A stretch of DNA of 64,000 nucleotides from Microbulbifer sp. YPW1 (GTDB lineage: Bacteria > Pseudomonadota > Gammaproteobacteria > Pseudomonadales > Cellvibrionaceae), in NCBI RefSeq assembly GCF_013367775.1, contig NZ_CP055157.1, forward strand, positions 2,745,001 through 2,809,000, given 5' to 3'. Positions 17,963 through 26,899 of this stretch are shown here, one piece after another. The translations under genes were made by a program, and so were the position numbers. The notes beneath the pieces are model-generated. The model did no database searches. It was not told where the DNA came from and saw only the letters and a list, made by a program, of their open reading frames with translations. Every line of letters starts with the position of its first letter. The stretch's first letter is position 1.

Positions 17963-19291
17963 ATGACGGTGAAAATAATAAAAAACCGCAAACTGGCCGG
18001 TGCGGTGGCACTGGCAGCGATGGTGAATACCCTGCCCACCCTGGCAGCGGAAACCGAAGCAGTGACCGCAGCCCAGTTGCAGCAGCGGATCGCAGAATTG
18101 CAGGCACAGGTGGATGCGCTCGCCGCGCGCCCGGTTGAAATTGAAAACCCGGAACCGGGCAAGTCCCCCACATTCGGCAACACCAATATCCAGATAGGCG
18201 GCTACGTCAAACTGGACAGTATCTTCAGTGATTATTCCGATGGCAGTGGTGCCACTGCGGCCATTGGTGAAGACTTTCTGGTGCCGTCCACCATCCCTGT
18301 TGGTGGTCTGGAAAGGGGCGAGAGCGGTGATGTGCACTACAACGCTCATGCGAAATCCACCCGGCTGTTTTTCAAGTCGTCCACCGAAATGGGCGCGGGC
18401 AGGGTGACTACCCATATCGAGATCGATGCCATGGCCGGTGCCCAGGGCGATGAGCGTATCAGTAACTCCTACGCCCAACGGCTGCGCCACGCCTATGTAG
18501 ACTGGAAAATCGATGGCGACCGTTCACTACTTGCCGGGCAGTCGTGGTCGACATTTTTCAATGTGGGCGCCCTGCCAGAGGGATTGGACTTTGTTGGCCC
18601 GGTAGGTACCATTTTTGAACGCCAGCCACAGATTCGCTATACCCAGGGCATTGGCAGTGGCAGCTTGCAGTTCGCTGCAGAGAATCCGGCTACCACCCTG
18701 TACAACGGGGCGGAAAACCCCTATGACGACAACAGCCGCCCGGACCTGATCCTGCGTTACAACAACAGTATCGGCGACCTCAATTACTCCGTTGCCTCCA
18801 TGAGTCGCGAGCTGGCCTATGAGGGTGCAGATGTCTCTGAATCGGAACAGGGTTACGCTATCAGCCTCTCCGGAAAATGGCAGCTGGGGCGCGACGACCT
18901 GCGTTTTATGTACAGTTACGGTAATGCCCTCGGCCGCTACCTGGGGCTGAACAGTTACCGCGCCGGTATCATCGATCCCGTCGACGGGGACATCGAGCTG
19001 ATCGATCAGCACGGTGGTTTTGTCGCTCTGCGTCACTTCTGGAGCGAACAGTGGCGCAGCAACCTGGTGCTCTCCGCCACCGAGGCGGATAACCCGGGGC
19101 TGGTTTCCGACACTACGCCGTCTTCCTATCAGAGCCTGCAATTGAATTTGATGTATTCACCGGTACCCAAGATGACCCTGGGTGGTGAGTATATTTTTGC
19201 CAGAAAGGAGGTTGAGAACGCCAGCGGGCTGCTGGTTGACGACGAGGGGGACATGCAGCGCATGCAACTGTCCGTGAAATATGTATTCTGA
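17963..19291 (+). CDS. DcaP-like trimeric outer-membrane porin
   Basis: 442 residues: signal peptide (to about 32, NTLPTLAA), a short coiled coil (AAQLQQRIAELQAQVDALAA) typical of DcaP-type porins, then a beta-barrel (IQIGGYVKLDSIF to the terminal SVKYVF, ending in phenylalanine). DcaP relatives carry carboxylated or small anionic compounds across the outer membrane. The start at 17963 has AAGGA eight bases upstream; the longer frame from 17900 gives a poor signal peptide. Placed divergently from acs and upstream of the YjcH/ActP-type genes, it is likely the outer-membrane entry point for acetate or other short organic acids (inference). Confidence 0.82.
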   Translation: MTVKIIKNRKLAGAVALAAMVNTLPTLAAETEAVTAAQLQQRIAELQAQVDALAARPVEIENPEPGKSPTFGNTNIQIGGYVKLDSIFSDYSDGSGATAAIGEDFLVPSTIPVGGLERGESGDVHYNAHAKSTRLFFKSSTEMGAGRVTTHIEIDAMAGAQGDERISNSYAQRLRHAYVDWKIDGDRSLLAGQSWSTFFNVGALPEGLDFVGPVGTIFERQPQIRYTQGIGSGSLQFAAENPATTLYNGAENPYDDNSRPDLILRYNNSIGDLNYSVASMSRELAYEGADVSESEQGYAISLSGKWQLGRDDLRFMYSYGNALGRYLGLNSYRAGIIDPVDGDIELIDQHGGFVALRHFWSEQWRSNLVLSATEADNPGLVSDTTPSSYQSLQLNLMYSPVPKMTLGGEYIFARKEVENASGLLVDDEGDMQRMQLSVKYVF

Positions 19292-19368
19292 ACTGGGATG
19301 TACTCCAGCGGTGCACCACAGATTCAACGTCAATCCGATAATTCCAGAATAATTGAGGAGAGAAAACG

Positions 19369-19704
19369 ATGAGTTTCAAGAATAAGCAGCTCGCCAGTGA
19401 TTACTGGCGAGAAAACCTGAAGTTGATGTTCACCCTGCTGGTGATCTGGTTTGTGGTGTCTTTCGGCTGCGGGATCTTGTTTGTCGAGGAGTTGAACCAG
19501 ATCCGCATGGGCGGTTTCAAACTCGGCTTCTGGTTTGCCCAGCAGGGCGCCATTTATGTGTTCCTGGCCCTGATTTTTGTCTACGTCTACAAAATGAATC
19601 AGCTGGATCACAAGTATGACGTTTACGAAGACGATGACGTGGCCGAGACTGCGGGTAAATCCGACGTTGCCGGCGAAGCGCAGCAGCTGCAGGGAGGTCA
19701 CTGA
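19369..19704 (+). CDS. DUF4212 (YjcH-like) small subunit of sodium/solute symporter
   Basis: 111-residue inner-membrane protein with two hydrophobic segments and the family signature: [39 protein letters not shown] and [11 protein letters not shown]. Members are encoded directly before ActP-like symporters and are thought to be an accessory subunit. The C-terminal tail is acidic and hydrophilic. GGAGAG precedes the ATG, and the symporter gene starts two bases after its stop, so the two are co-translated. Confidence 0.93.
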   Translation: MSFKNKQLASDYWRENLKLMFTLLVIWFVVSFGCGILFVEELNQIRMGGFKLGFWFAQQGAIYVFLALIFVYVYKMNQLDHKYDVYEDDDVAETAGKSDVAGEAQQLQGGH

Positions 19705-19706
19705 TC

Positions 19707-21407
19707 ATGGATGTGCAAACACTTACTTTTCTGATCGTCGGTGCGACTTTTCTGCTGTATATCGGCATCGCCATCTGGGCACGCGCCGGTTCCACCAATG
19801 ACTTCTACGTGGCCGGTGGCGGTGTACACCCGGTGGCCAATGGTATGGCCACTGCGGCCGACTGGATGTCCGCAGCCTCGTTTATTTCCATGGCCGGCCT
19901 GATTTCCTTTATGGGTTACGACGGTACCGTGTATCTGCTGGGCTGGACTGGCGGTTATGTGCTGCTGGCCCTGTGCCTCGCGCCTTACCTGCGCAAGTTT
20001 GGCAAGTTCACCGTGCCGGACTTTATCGGTGACCGCTACTATTCCCAGGCGGCGCGTACCGTTGCAGTGATCTGTGCGATCTTCGTGTGCTTCACCTATG
20101 TGGCAGGGCAGATGCGCGGTGTGGGTGTGGTGTTCTCCCGCTTCCTGGAAGTGGATATCGTCACCGGCGTGGTCATCGGTATGGGCGTGGTGTTTTTCTA
20201 CGCGGTGCTCGGTGGTATGAAAGGCATTACTTATACCCAGGTGGCTCAGTACTGCGTGCTGATTTTTGCCTACATGGTACCGGCGATATTTATCTCCATC
20301 ATGATGACCGGCCATGTGCTGCCGCAAACCGGTTTTGGTGGCATGCTGTCTGATGGTACCTACCTGCTGGATAAACTCGATGGGCTGTCGACCGAACTCG
20401 GGTTTGCGGAATATACCTCGGGCACAAAAAGTACCATCGATGTATTTTTTATTACCGCTGCGCTGATGGTGGGTACCGCGGGTCTGCCGCATGTGATCGT
20501 GCGCTTCTTCACCGTACCGAAAGTGCGCGACGCGCGTAAATCTGCGGGTTGGGCGCTGCTGTTTATTGCGCTGCTGTACACCACCGCACCGGCCATCGCC
20601 ACTTTTGCGCGGGTGAACATGATCGACACCATCAACGGCCCGGATGGCCAGGGTACCGCCCATGCGGAAGCCCCCAGCTGGATCAGCAACTGGGAAGAAA
20701 CCGGCCTGATTTCCTGGGAAGACAAAAATGCCGACGGCAAGATGTTCTACTCCGGTGACGAGCGCAATGAAATGTCCGTGGACCGCGACATCATGGTGCT
20801 GGCCAACCCGGAAATTGCCAACCTGCCTGCGTGGGTAATTGCGCTGGTGGCTGCCGGCGGTGTGGCTGCGGCACTGTCCACTTCGGCGGGCCTGCTGCTG
20901 GTGATTTCCACCTCGATATCCCACGATCTGTTGAAGCGCAACCTGATGCCACGTATTACCGAGAAGCAGGAGCTGTTGTATGCGCGATCTGCAGCGGCCG
21001 TGGCGATCTGTATTGCCGGTTATCTCGGGATCAATCCACCGGGCTTTGTGGCGCAGGTGGTCGCCTTTGCCTTCGGGCTCGCGGCGTCGTCCTTCTTCCC
21101 GGCGATCATCATGGGGATCTTCTCCAAGCGCATGAACAAGGAAGGGGCGATTGCAGGGATGCTGTCGGGTATCCTGTTTACCGCGGCTTATATCGTGTAC
21201 TTCAAGTTCATCAACCCGGCGGCCAATACCGCGGATAACTGGTTGTTTGGTATTTCGCCGGAAGGTATCGGTACCCTGGGTATGATCATCAACTTCGCAG
21301 TCGCCATCGCCGTGGCGAAAGTCACTCGCGAAGCGCCCAGTGAAGTGCAGGAAATGGTGGAGAGCATCCGCTTCCCGCAGGGCGCCGGCCAGGCCAGCGC
21401 ACACTGA
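19707..21407 (+). CDS. actP: ActP-like sodium:solute symporter (acetate or short organic acids)
   Basis: Inner-membrane SLC5-family cation symporter of 566 residues with about 13 membrane segments. Family features: [28 protein letters not shown] near the N-terminus, the conserved [19 protein letters not shown], and [14 protein letters not shown] hydrophilic stretch of about 80 residues (roughly 310-385, rich in Asp, Glu and Asn) sits between membrane segments, as in the VC_2705-type subfamily. Coupling to DUF4212 and nearness to acs and crbSR argue for acetate uptake; pyruvate or propionate are alternatives. A strong terminator follows. Confidence 0.9.
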   Translation: MDVQTLTFLIVGATFLLYIGIAIWARAGSTNDFYVAGGGVHPVANGMATAADWMSAASFISMAGLISFMGYDGTVYLLGWTGGYVLLALCLAPYLRKFGKFTVPDFIGDRYYSQAARTVAVICAIFVCFTYVAGQMRGVGVVFSRFLEVDIVTGVVIGMGVVFFYAVLGGMKGITYTQVAQYCVLIFAYMVPAIFISIMMTGHVLPQTGFGGMLSDGTYLLDKLDGLSTELGFAEYTSGTKSTIDVFFITAALMVGTAGLPHVIVRFFTVPKVRDARKSAGWALLFIALLYTTAPAIATFARVNMIDTINGPDGQGTAHAEAPSWISNWEETGLISWEDKNADGKMFYSGDERNEMSVDRDIMVLANPEIANLPAWVIALVAAGGVAAALSTSAGLLLVISTSISHDLLKRNLMPRITEKQELLYARSAAAVAICIAGYLGINPPGFVAQVVAFAFGLAASSFFPAIIMGIFSKRMNKEGAIAGMLSGILFTAAYIVYFKFINPAANTADNWLFGISPEGIGTLGMIINFAVAIAVAKVTREAPSEVQEMVESIRFPQGAGQASAH

Positions 21408-21423
21408 AGGGACCTGTGTAAAT

Positions 21424-21463
21424 AAAAAAGGCCGCAGCCGGGTGACCGGTTGCGGCCTTTTTT
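21424..21463 (+). terminator. Intrinsic terminator after the symporter gene
   Basis: AAAAAAGGCCGCA (21424-21436) pairs with TGCGGCCTTTTTT (21451-21463), with an inner CCGG/CCGG pairing. Symmetric A/T tracts make it usable from both sides. Confidence 0.92.
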
Positions 21464-21539
21464 ATGTCCAGCAACTTTCTTACTCGGTAGCTGTTGTTAA
21501 CAGCAACATGGCTTTTAACGGCAGCGGTTGCTTTAGAGA

Positions 21540-22061
21540 TCAATCCTCTTGCGCTTGCCAGCCCATCAGTAAAATAGGTTTATCATCGCCGGGTAGCGTG
21601 ATGTCTCTCTCGTAGCGCAGGCCAAGCTTTTCCAGCAGGCGAATGGAGTCCTGGTTTTCCGGCGATACGATGGCGACGATACGTTCCAGACAGAGGATTT
21701 GTTTTCCCCAGTCCATCACCGCCGAAGCGGCCTCGAACGCGTAGCCGCAGCCGCGATAGGTGGGCAGGAAAGCGAAACCGATATCCACGTCGTCCAGCCC
21801 ATCGCGCCGGATCAATCCACACTGTCCTACCGGCGTACCGTCCTGCAGTTCTACCCGGTACATACCGAAGCCGTGGGTGCGGTACATGGCCCGGGGCCCT
21901 TGCTCGATATAGCTGCGGGCATTTTCCAGCGTGCGCACACCGCGGTCGCCGATGAACTGGTGAAAGCTCGGGTCGTTTACCAGTGCAAGGGTAAACGCTG
22001 CATCAGAGTCACTATCGGTCAGTTCGCGCAGTCTCAGGCGCGGTGTCTGGATCAGGTACAT
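21540..22061 (-). CDS. GNAT family N-acetyltransferase (RimJ/RimL type)
   Basis: 173-residue cytosolic acetyl-CoA-dependent acetyltransferase. The N-terminal LIQTPRLRLRELTDSDSDAAF and the acetyl-CoA loop LPTYRGCGYAFEAASAVMDW (with R/Q-x-x-G-x-G/A variant RGCGYA) are typical, followed by IVAIVSPENQDSIRLLEKLGL. The substrate is unknown; relatives modify ribosomal proteins or small amines. It is convergent with the symporter operon and downstream of an esterase gene separated by a terminator, so probably unrelated to both. Confidence 0.88.
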   Translation of the reverse strand: MYLIQTPRLRLRELTDSDSDAAFTLALVNDPSFHQFIGDRGVRTLENARSYIEQGPRAMYRTHGFGMYRVELQDGTPVGQCGLIRRDGLDDVDIGFAFLPTYRGCGYAFEAASAVMDWGKQILCLERIVAIVSPENQDSIRLLEKLGLRYERDITLPGDDKPILLMGWQAQED

Positions 22062-22125
22062 GAATTGCGTATTGGTTGAAACGAATGTGCCGAGTGTACA
22101 CCGTCAGCAGCGTCTCGGTGGCTGG

Positions 22126-22152
22126 AAACAAAAACGCCCACCGAAGTGGGCG
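22126..22152 (-). terminator. Intrinsic terminator after the autotransporter gene
   Basis: On the minus strand CGCCCAC, loop TTCG, GTGGGCG is followed by TTTTTGTTT. It lies between the stop of the esterase gene and the GNAT gene. Confidence 0.85.
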
Positions 22153-22189
22153 TGCAGTAGGGGTTGTCGCTAGCAGATTGCGGTGGCAA

Positions 22190-24562
22190 TCAGAAGCGAT
22201 AGGTCACGTTGAGTGAGCCGTGTTCGGAGCTCGGTCGTGAGGTGAGGTTGGCGCTTACCGCAATGGCATTCGCCGCCTGCCAGCGCAGACCCACCAGCGC
22301 ACCGGCGCCGTCTTCGAACAGGCCCATGTCCTTGCTGGCGTAGCTCGGCATGGCGTTCATGTTACCGGTCATGGATTTGACGCCCACTTCCAGGGAATCG
22401 TTTTCGGTTCCGGTAGTATCTTCATACCACAACTGTGCGTAGGCACTCACATTACCCCAGGCTTTGTCGGCAAAGGCACCGAGTCGCATGGTGGTGTAGC
22501 GGCGCTCCTGGCTGCCAAAGTTCATCCCGAACGGGTCCATCTGGCTGCCGTCGGCGCCGGTATAAGTAAATCCGTCCAATGCATCTTCGCTGTAGCCATC
22601 CACGTCCGCAGTGACCCTGGTCACGCCCGCAAAGGGCCCGTAGCGGGATTCGCCACCGGAGATATTGATACCTCCCGTCAGGTCCAGGGTGGTGTTTTCA
22701 CCGCTGGTCTGGCCTTCCAGGGTATCGCTGAACTGGTCTCCGAGCTGTAACTGTCGGCCAATACGATCGTATTCCACGTCGGTCACCGTCGCACTGGCGT
22801 CGACAAAGAACTCGTTGTAGTGGAAGCGGGTATAGATGCTGTAGTTGGTGGAGGTGGAATCCACATTGCTCTGGCTATTGTCGAGGGAAAGGTCTGATCG
22901 GCTTACCGCGAAACCCAGCTGCCAGTTATCGCGCAGTGCATATCCAGCACCGAGAAGGCTTCCAGTTGCATCGCCACTCGCTGCCTGGGCAAAACTGTTG
23001 TCGTAATCGCTGTTGCCGAAGACACCGCTGACAAATACCCCGGTTTCCGCGGTGCGGTAGCGAGTGCCGACAAATCCTTCCTCCAGGGCGGTTACATGGC
23101 TGCGGGATGCCTGCACGCCCATATCGGGGAGCTGGCCGGCAATCTGCGCGGCACTAACCACCGCCGTATAGTAATCGCCCAGCAACCGCTGTGCGGCCTG
23201 GGTGGGGTGTACCGCATCATTGAAAATCAACTGGTCGGCATCGGGCGCGGTGCCATTTTTTCCGTATACCGGGTGCTCGATACAGCTGCCGCCTTCGTAA
23301 CACAGGGTGCTCTGGTCAAACTCGCTGGAAAAGCCCAGCGCCGCGGCATTGTCGAGGGAGACCTTGAGAATGCCTTGCATATCCACCATCAGCACTCCGT
23401 CGATGTTTCCGGCATCGGACAGCAGGGTGTTGTTGAACAGGGTTACGGCACCGCTGGCCTGAGCGAGGGTGGTGTCTATCGCGGCTGCCAGCTGGGCGTC
23501 GGCCTCGTCCTGGGTCATGAGACCGGCGGCCACGGCGTTGGCGAGCTGCGCGGCTTCCGGGCTCGCGGCAACGGCCTGGCTGACGGCGGCGAACATGCCC
23601 GGGGTTTGACTGATATCCGGCACGTTGGCGACCAGGATGTAGTTGGCGCCGGCATCGGACAGCGCCTGCGCGCCATCGGCGAGCATATTGGCGGCGAGAC
23701 CGGACTGGGCGGCAAACTCTTGCGCAGTGATACCGCCGCTCAGGGTTGCGGTAAACCCGGCGAGCAGATCATTGCCGCCGCCGTTCACCCAGTAAAGCGC
23801 CTTGCCGTCAGCGCGGCCGCTGCTGGCTTCCAGGTAGCCGAGCCCCAGCGGATGGGGATTGCCGGTGATTCCGGAGTCGGCAACGATCATTGCGGGAGCG
23901 GCATCAATTTGTGCCTGCAGACCATCGGCCTGCGCATTGAGCTGTGCTGCGGTGGTGGGGTCACCGGCAGCTTCCGCCTGCGCGGCGGCGGCACGGAGTT
24001 CAGCCACTGCGGCGGGCCCTTGCAGTAACAGGCCCAGCAGGTTCAGATCGGCGTAAAGCCCGGTACTGGTGGTGCGGGTGGGGTCTGGTAACAGGGCGCT
24101 GGCAAAGTTGTGCGCGTTGGTGTCCAGGGTGAGCCCCTGTTCGTTCAGGTAATTCATATAGCCGCGGGTGCCGAGAATATTCAGCAGGACGTCCGCAGCG
24201 CGGTGGCCACCTACCGCCCAGCCTCCGCCCACGTTGGGAAGTGCCGCGCGCACTTGTGCCTGTGCCGAGGCGAGCATCTGGTCTTCCGGGAGTGAGGGAT
24301 CGACATCTGGCAGGCACAGGTACATGCCCGCGCAGGAAGGGGCTACCTGGCCGAGGCCCAGGTTCTGTGACATCAGGCTGATGGCCGCCTGCTTGTCTTC
24401 ACCGCTGGTGAATACGCCGGCATTGCCCACGTCGGTGAGGCTGTCGCCGAAGGCGATCACTTGAGAAAAAGGGGAGTCTTCCGCTGCCGCGGTGGCGTTT
24501 AGTCCGCATGTCAGGGAGGCGAGGGCAATGGCTGCCGCCAGGCTGCGCTTGGCGTTGGGCAT
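22190..24562 (-). CDS. EstA-type autotransporter GDSL esterase
   Basis: 790-residue outer-membrane lipase/esterase. A signal peptide (1-27) is followed by an SGNH/GDSL passenger: nucleophile S41 in FGDSLTDVG, the oxyanion block NGGGNDLL and the catalytic dyad DAVHPTQAAQ. The C-terminal part (about 520-790) is an autotransporter beta-barrel ending in VTYRF. The passenger has an alanine-rich insertion at about 160-240 (AAAQAEAAGDPTTAAQLNAQ) and another at about 330-380, so it is longer than the roughly 650 residues of EstA. AAGGAGA before the ATG supports the start. Likely role: hydrolysis of lipids or esters at the cell surface. Confidence 0.92.
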   Translation of the reverse strand: MPNAKRSLAAAIALASLTCGLNATAAAEDSPFSQVIAFGDSLTDVGNAGVFTSGEDKQAAISLMSQNLGLGQVAPSCAGMYLCLPDVDPSLPEDQMLASAQAQVRAALPNVGGGWAVGGHRAADVLLNILGTRGYMNYLNEQGLTLDTNAHNFASALLPDPTRTTSTGLYADLNLLGLLLQGPAAVAELRAAAAQAEAAGDPTTAAQLNAQADGLQAQIDAAPAMIVADSGITGNPHPLGLGYLEASSGRADGKALYWVNGGGNDLLAGFTATLSGGITAQEFAAQSGLAANMLADGAQALSDAGANYILVANVPDISQTPGMFAAVSQAVAASPEAAQLANAVAAGLMTQDEADAQLAAAIDTTLAQASGAVTLFNNTLLSDAGNIDGVLMVDMQGILKVSLDNAAALGFSSEFDQSTLCYEGGSCIEHPVYGKNGTAPDADQLIFNDAVHPTQAAQRLLGDYYTAVVSAAQIAGQLPDMGVQASRSHVTALEEGFVGTRYRTAETGVFVSGVFGNSDYDNSFAQAASGDATGSLLGAGYALRDNWQLGFAVSRSDLSLDNSQSNVDSTSTNYSIYTRFHYNEFFVDASATVTDVEYDRIGRQLQLGDQFSDTLEGQTSGENTTLDLTGGINISGGESRYGPFAGVTRVTADVDGYSEDALDGFTYTGADGSQMDPFGMNFGSQERRYTTMRLGAFADKAWGNVSAYAQLWYEDTTGTENDSLEVGVKSMTGNMNAMPSYASKDMGLFEDGAGALVGLRWQAANAIAVSANLTSRPSSEHGSLNVTYRF

Positions 24563-24666
24563 GTTTTTCTCCTTTCATCGCTGCGCACTGTGCTTTTGGC
24601 GGCCGTTAGCCACTTGTTATCGATGCTTATCTGGTGCGCGCGTCGTTATTGTTATGTCGCTAAAAG

Positions 24667-24681
24667 TCCCGGAATAACCGG
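24667..24681. promoter_or_regulatory. Small inverted repeat in the esterase upstream region
   Basis: CCCGG-AATAA-CCGGG, about 110 bases before the esterase start. There is no T-run. Possibly a protein-binding site or leader hairpin. Confidence 0.25.
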
Positions 24682-24802
24682 GATCTGTCCGATATTAACT
24701 GACGCAAATTGGAGAGTGAACGGAAAGTCGAAACTAATTGTGCCTAGCTGGTCACATTTTTTTAGGCGGGTATTTTTGAAACATTTACCCGGGAAATGGC
24801 GT

Positions 24803-24830
24803 CAATCTCCTCCAGAAAAGAAGGAGATTG
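24803..24830. other. Inverted repeat just after the first BCCT gene
   Basis: CAATCTCCT (24803-24811) and AGGAGATTG (24822-24830) form a perfect 9-bp stem 23 bases beyond the BCCT stop on the minus strand. It is terminator-like but has no T-run; it may stabilise the 3' end of the transcript. Confidence 0.4.
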
Positions 24831-24852
24831 TGCGGTGGTTGCGCCACTTGGC

Positions 24853-26841
24853 TTAGCGCAGGGAGTGCAGGAACTGCAGGTGCCGTTCGTACTGGGAGAG
24901 TATGTCAGTAAGCAGCTGATCGCTGGTCCAACCCATGACATCGTAATCCTGTCCGCCCTCACTGAGGTGCACTTCTGCACGGAAGTAGATGTCGGGGGAG
25001 CCGTCATCGCAGGTATCGTCCAGGACCGTATCCGGGTTGGATGCATTGGGCTTCAGATGGGCCTTGGGGTAGATGCTGTACAGGAAGTCCACCTCCTCAC
25101 CCTGGTAGACGGTGAGGTGGACCACCGCATTTTCCTCTCCGCTGACTTTCGCCACAAAACCGTTTTTCTGCATCTGCTCCGCAAACTTGCCCATGGCGGG
25201 CTCTGCGGTTTCGCGAATATATTCGTGCACTTCCTGTAGTGAGGGCAGTTGGACCAGGTTGCGCAGACGACGCTCCCATGACACCGGGTTGCGCGCGCTG
25301 ATCGGCGCAACCGGGGCGGACTGCGCATCGCGTTTGGCGGAGTCCATGCGCAGGGCCTTGATCAATCCGTAAATGGCCACCAGCAGAATGATGGAAAAGG
25401 GCAGGGCACTGGCGATGGCGGCGGTTTGCAGTGAAGCGAGACCGCCCGCCAGCAGCAGGGCAATCGCCACCACGCCGATAATGGCCGACCAGAAAATGCG
25501 TTGCCATATCGGGGTATCGTCGCGACCGTGGGACGATAGCATGTTCATTACCATCGCGCCGGAATCCGCAGATGTGATAAAGAATATCACCACCAATATG
25601 ATGGCGAGCCCGGAAAGTACCTGGGAAAACGGGAATTGCTCGAGAAACTGGAACAGGGCCAGGGACTGGTCTTTCTGAATGATATCCGCGAGGGATTGCA
25701 GGCCTTCATCCCTGATGAACCTGATCGCGGAGTTGCCGAATACGGTCAGCCAGACGATGGTAATCAGCGTGGGCATCAGCAGAGTGCCCACCGCAAACTC
25801 CCGAATCGTGCGCCCGCGGGAAATCCGCGCGATAAACAGCCCCACAAAAGGCGACCAGCTGAGACACCAGCCCCAGTAGAAAATCGTCCAGCCGCCGATC
25901 CAGTCGGTGGGCGCGTAGGCGTACAGGTTGAAGGTGCGATTGACCAGTACCGAGAGATAGCTTCCCACGTTTTGTACAAACGCCTGAAACAGAAATACGG
26001 TACTGCCCAGCACCAGAATAGTCAGGCAGAGTAGGGCCGCCAGGCCCATATTCAGTTGCGACAGCCGCTTGATGCCCGCATCCAACCCGACCACAACTGA
26101 AATGGTGGCCAGAGAGGTGGTCACCACAATCAGGATAACCTGGGTGATCTCCCCCACCGGGATGCCGAACAGGTGATTCAAACCGGCGTTCATTTGCAGC
26201 ACGCCGAACCCGAGCGTGGTGGCAACACCGCACACGGTACTGACGATCGCAAATACATCCACCGCATGGCCGATAGGACCGTGTATACGCTCACCGATCA
26301 TGGGATAAAGCGCGGAGCGCAGCGTCAGTGGCAGGTTATGCCGATAACTGAAATAGCCGAGGATAAGCGCCACGCCGGCAAAAATGGCCCACACGTGGAA
26401 ACCCCAGTGAAATATACTCAGGATCATTGCCTCGCGCGCGGCTTCCACTGTGCCCGGATCGGCGTCCGGCGGGTTCAGGTAGTGCATCACCGGTTCTGCA
26501 ACGCCGAAAAACAGCAGGCCGATACCGATGCCGGCAGAGAACAGCATTGCCAGCCAGGACCAGAAACCGTATTCGGGCTTTTCGTGCTCAGGTCCGAGCT
26601 TGATGTCGCCCAGCCGCGACATGCTGATCAGCACCACCGTAACCAGCAGGATGGCCACAATCAGTACGTAGTACCAGCCCATATAGGTGACGATGGTGTT
26701 CTGCATACTCTGGAAACGCGCGGTGGCATCTTCCGGAAACAGAACCGCGTAGGCCACCAGCAGCAGTAATACGCCGGTAGAGGTGTAGAACACCGGCGGA
26801 TCAAATCTCGCTTTGCCGTCGTTGGTTGTGCGCAGTTTCAT
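24853..26841 (-). CDS. BCCT transporter (choline/betaine type), downstream copy
   Basis: Inner-membrane betaine/choline/carnitine transporter of 662 residues with about 12 membrane segments and a long cytosolic C-terminal domain (about 510-662), as in BetT-type choline carriers. Family motifs: LFFGVAEPVMHYL, IFHWGFHVWAIF and GRTIREFAVGTLLMP. The BCCT signature reads GWTIFYWGWC instead of the usual ending W-x-W-W, so one tryptophan of the substrate-binding box is replaced by cysteine (codon TGT). The glycine stretch reads GIGIGL where the neighbour has GMGIGL. The upstream paralogue is 58 bases away on the same strand; the pair probably forms an operon from tandem duplication. Confidence 0.92.
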   Translation of the reverse strand: MKLRTTNDGKARFDPPVFYTSTGVLLLLVAYAVLFPEDATARFQSMQNTIVTYMGWYYVLIVAILLVTVVLISMSRLGDIKLGPEHEKPEYGFWSWLAMLFSAGIGIGLLFFGVAEPVMHYLNPPDADPGTVEAAREAMILSIFHWGFHVWAIFAGVALILGYFSYRHNLPLTLRSALYPMIGERIHGPIGHAVDVFAIVSTVCGVATTLGFGVLQMNAGLNHLFGIPVGEITQVILIVVTTSLATISVVVGLDAGIKRLSQLNMGLAALLCLTILVLGSTVFLFQAFVQNVGSYLSVLVNRTFNLYAYAPTDWIGGWTIFYWGWCLSWSPFVGLFIARISRGRTIREFAVGTLLMPTLITIVWLTVFGNSAIRFIRDEGLQSLADIIQKDQSLALFQFLEQFPFSQVLSGLAIILVVIFFITSADSGAMVMNMLSSHGRDDTPIWQRIFWSAIIGVVAIALLLAGGLASLQTAAIASALPFSIILLVAIYGLIKALRMDSAKRDAQSAPVAPISARNPVSWERRLRNLVQLPSLQEVHEYIRETAEPAMGKFAEQMQKNGFVAKVSGEENAVVHLTVYQGEEVDFLYSIYPKAHLKPNASNPDTVLDDTCDDGSPDIYFRAEVHLSEGGQDYDVMGWTSDQLLTDILSQYERHLQFLHSLR

Positions 26842-26899
26842 TGGGCTGGCCAGATCTGTGAATTTGGGTTTTTGTTGCTACGCCGTAAACATCTCAACC

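Noticed and set aside
19698..21404. 568-residue open frame on the minus strand
   Set aside because: Exact antisense of the ActP-like symporter; His/Gly/Arg-rich shadow composition.
21494..21503. TTGTTAACAG, close to the palindrome found at the two receptor promoters
   Set aside because: One mismatch, no TTGACA at the expected distance, and it lies after the symporter terminator between convergent genes.
24590..24856. 88-residue open frame upstream of the esterase gene
   Set aside because: No ribosome site or family features; it overlaps the end of the BCCT gene and the esterase start region.
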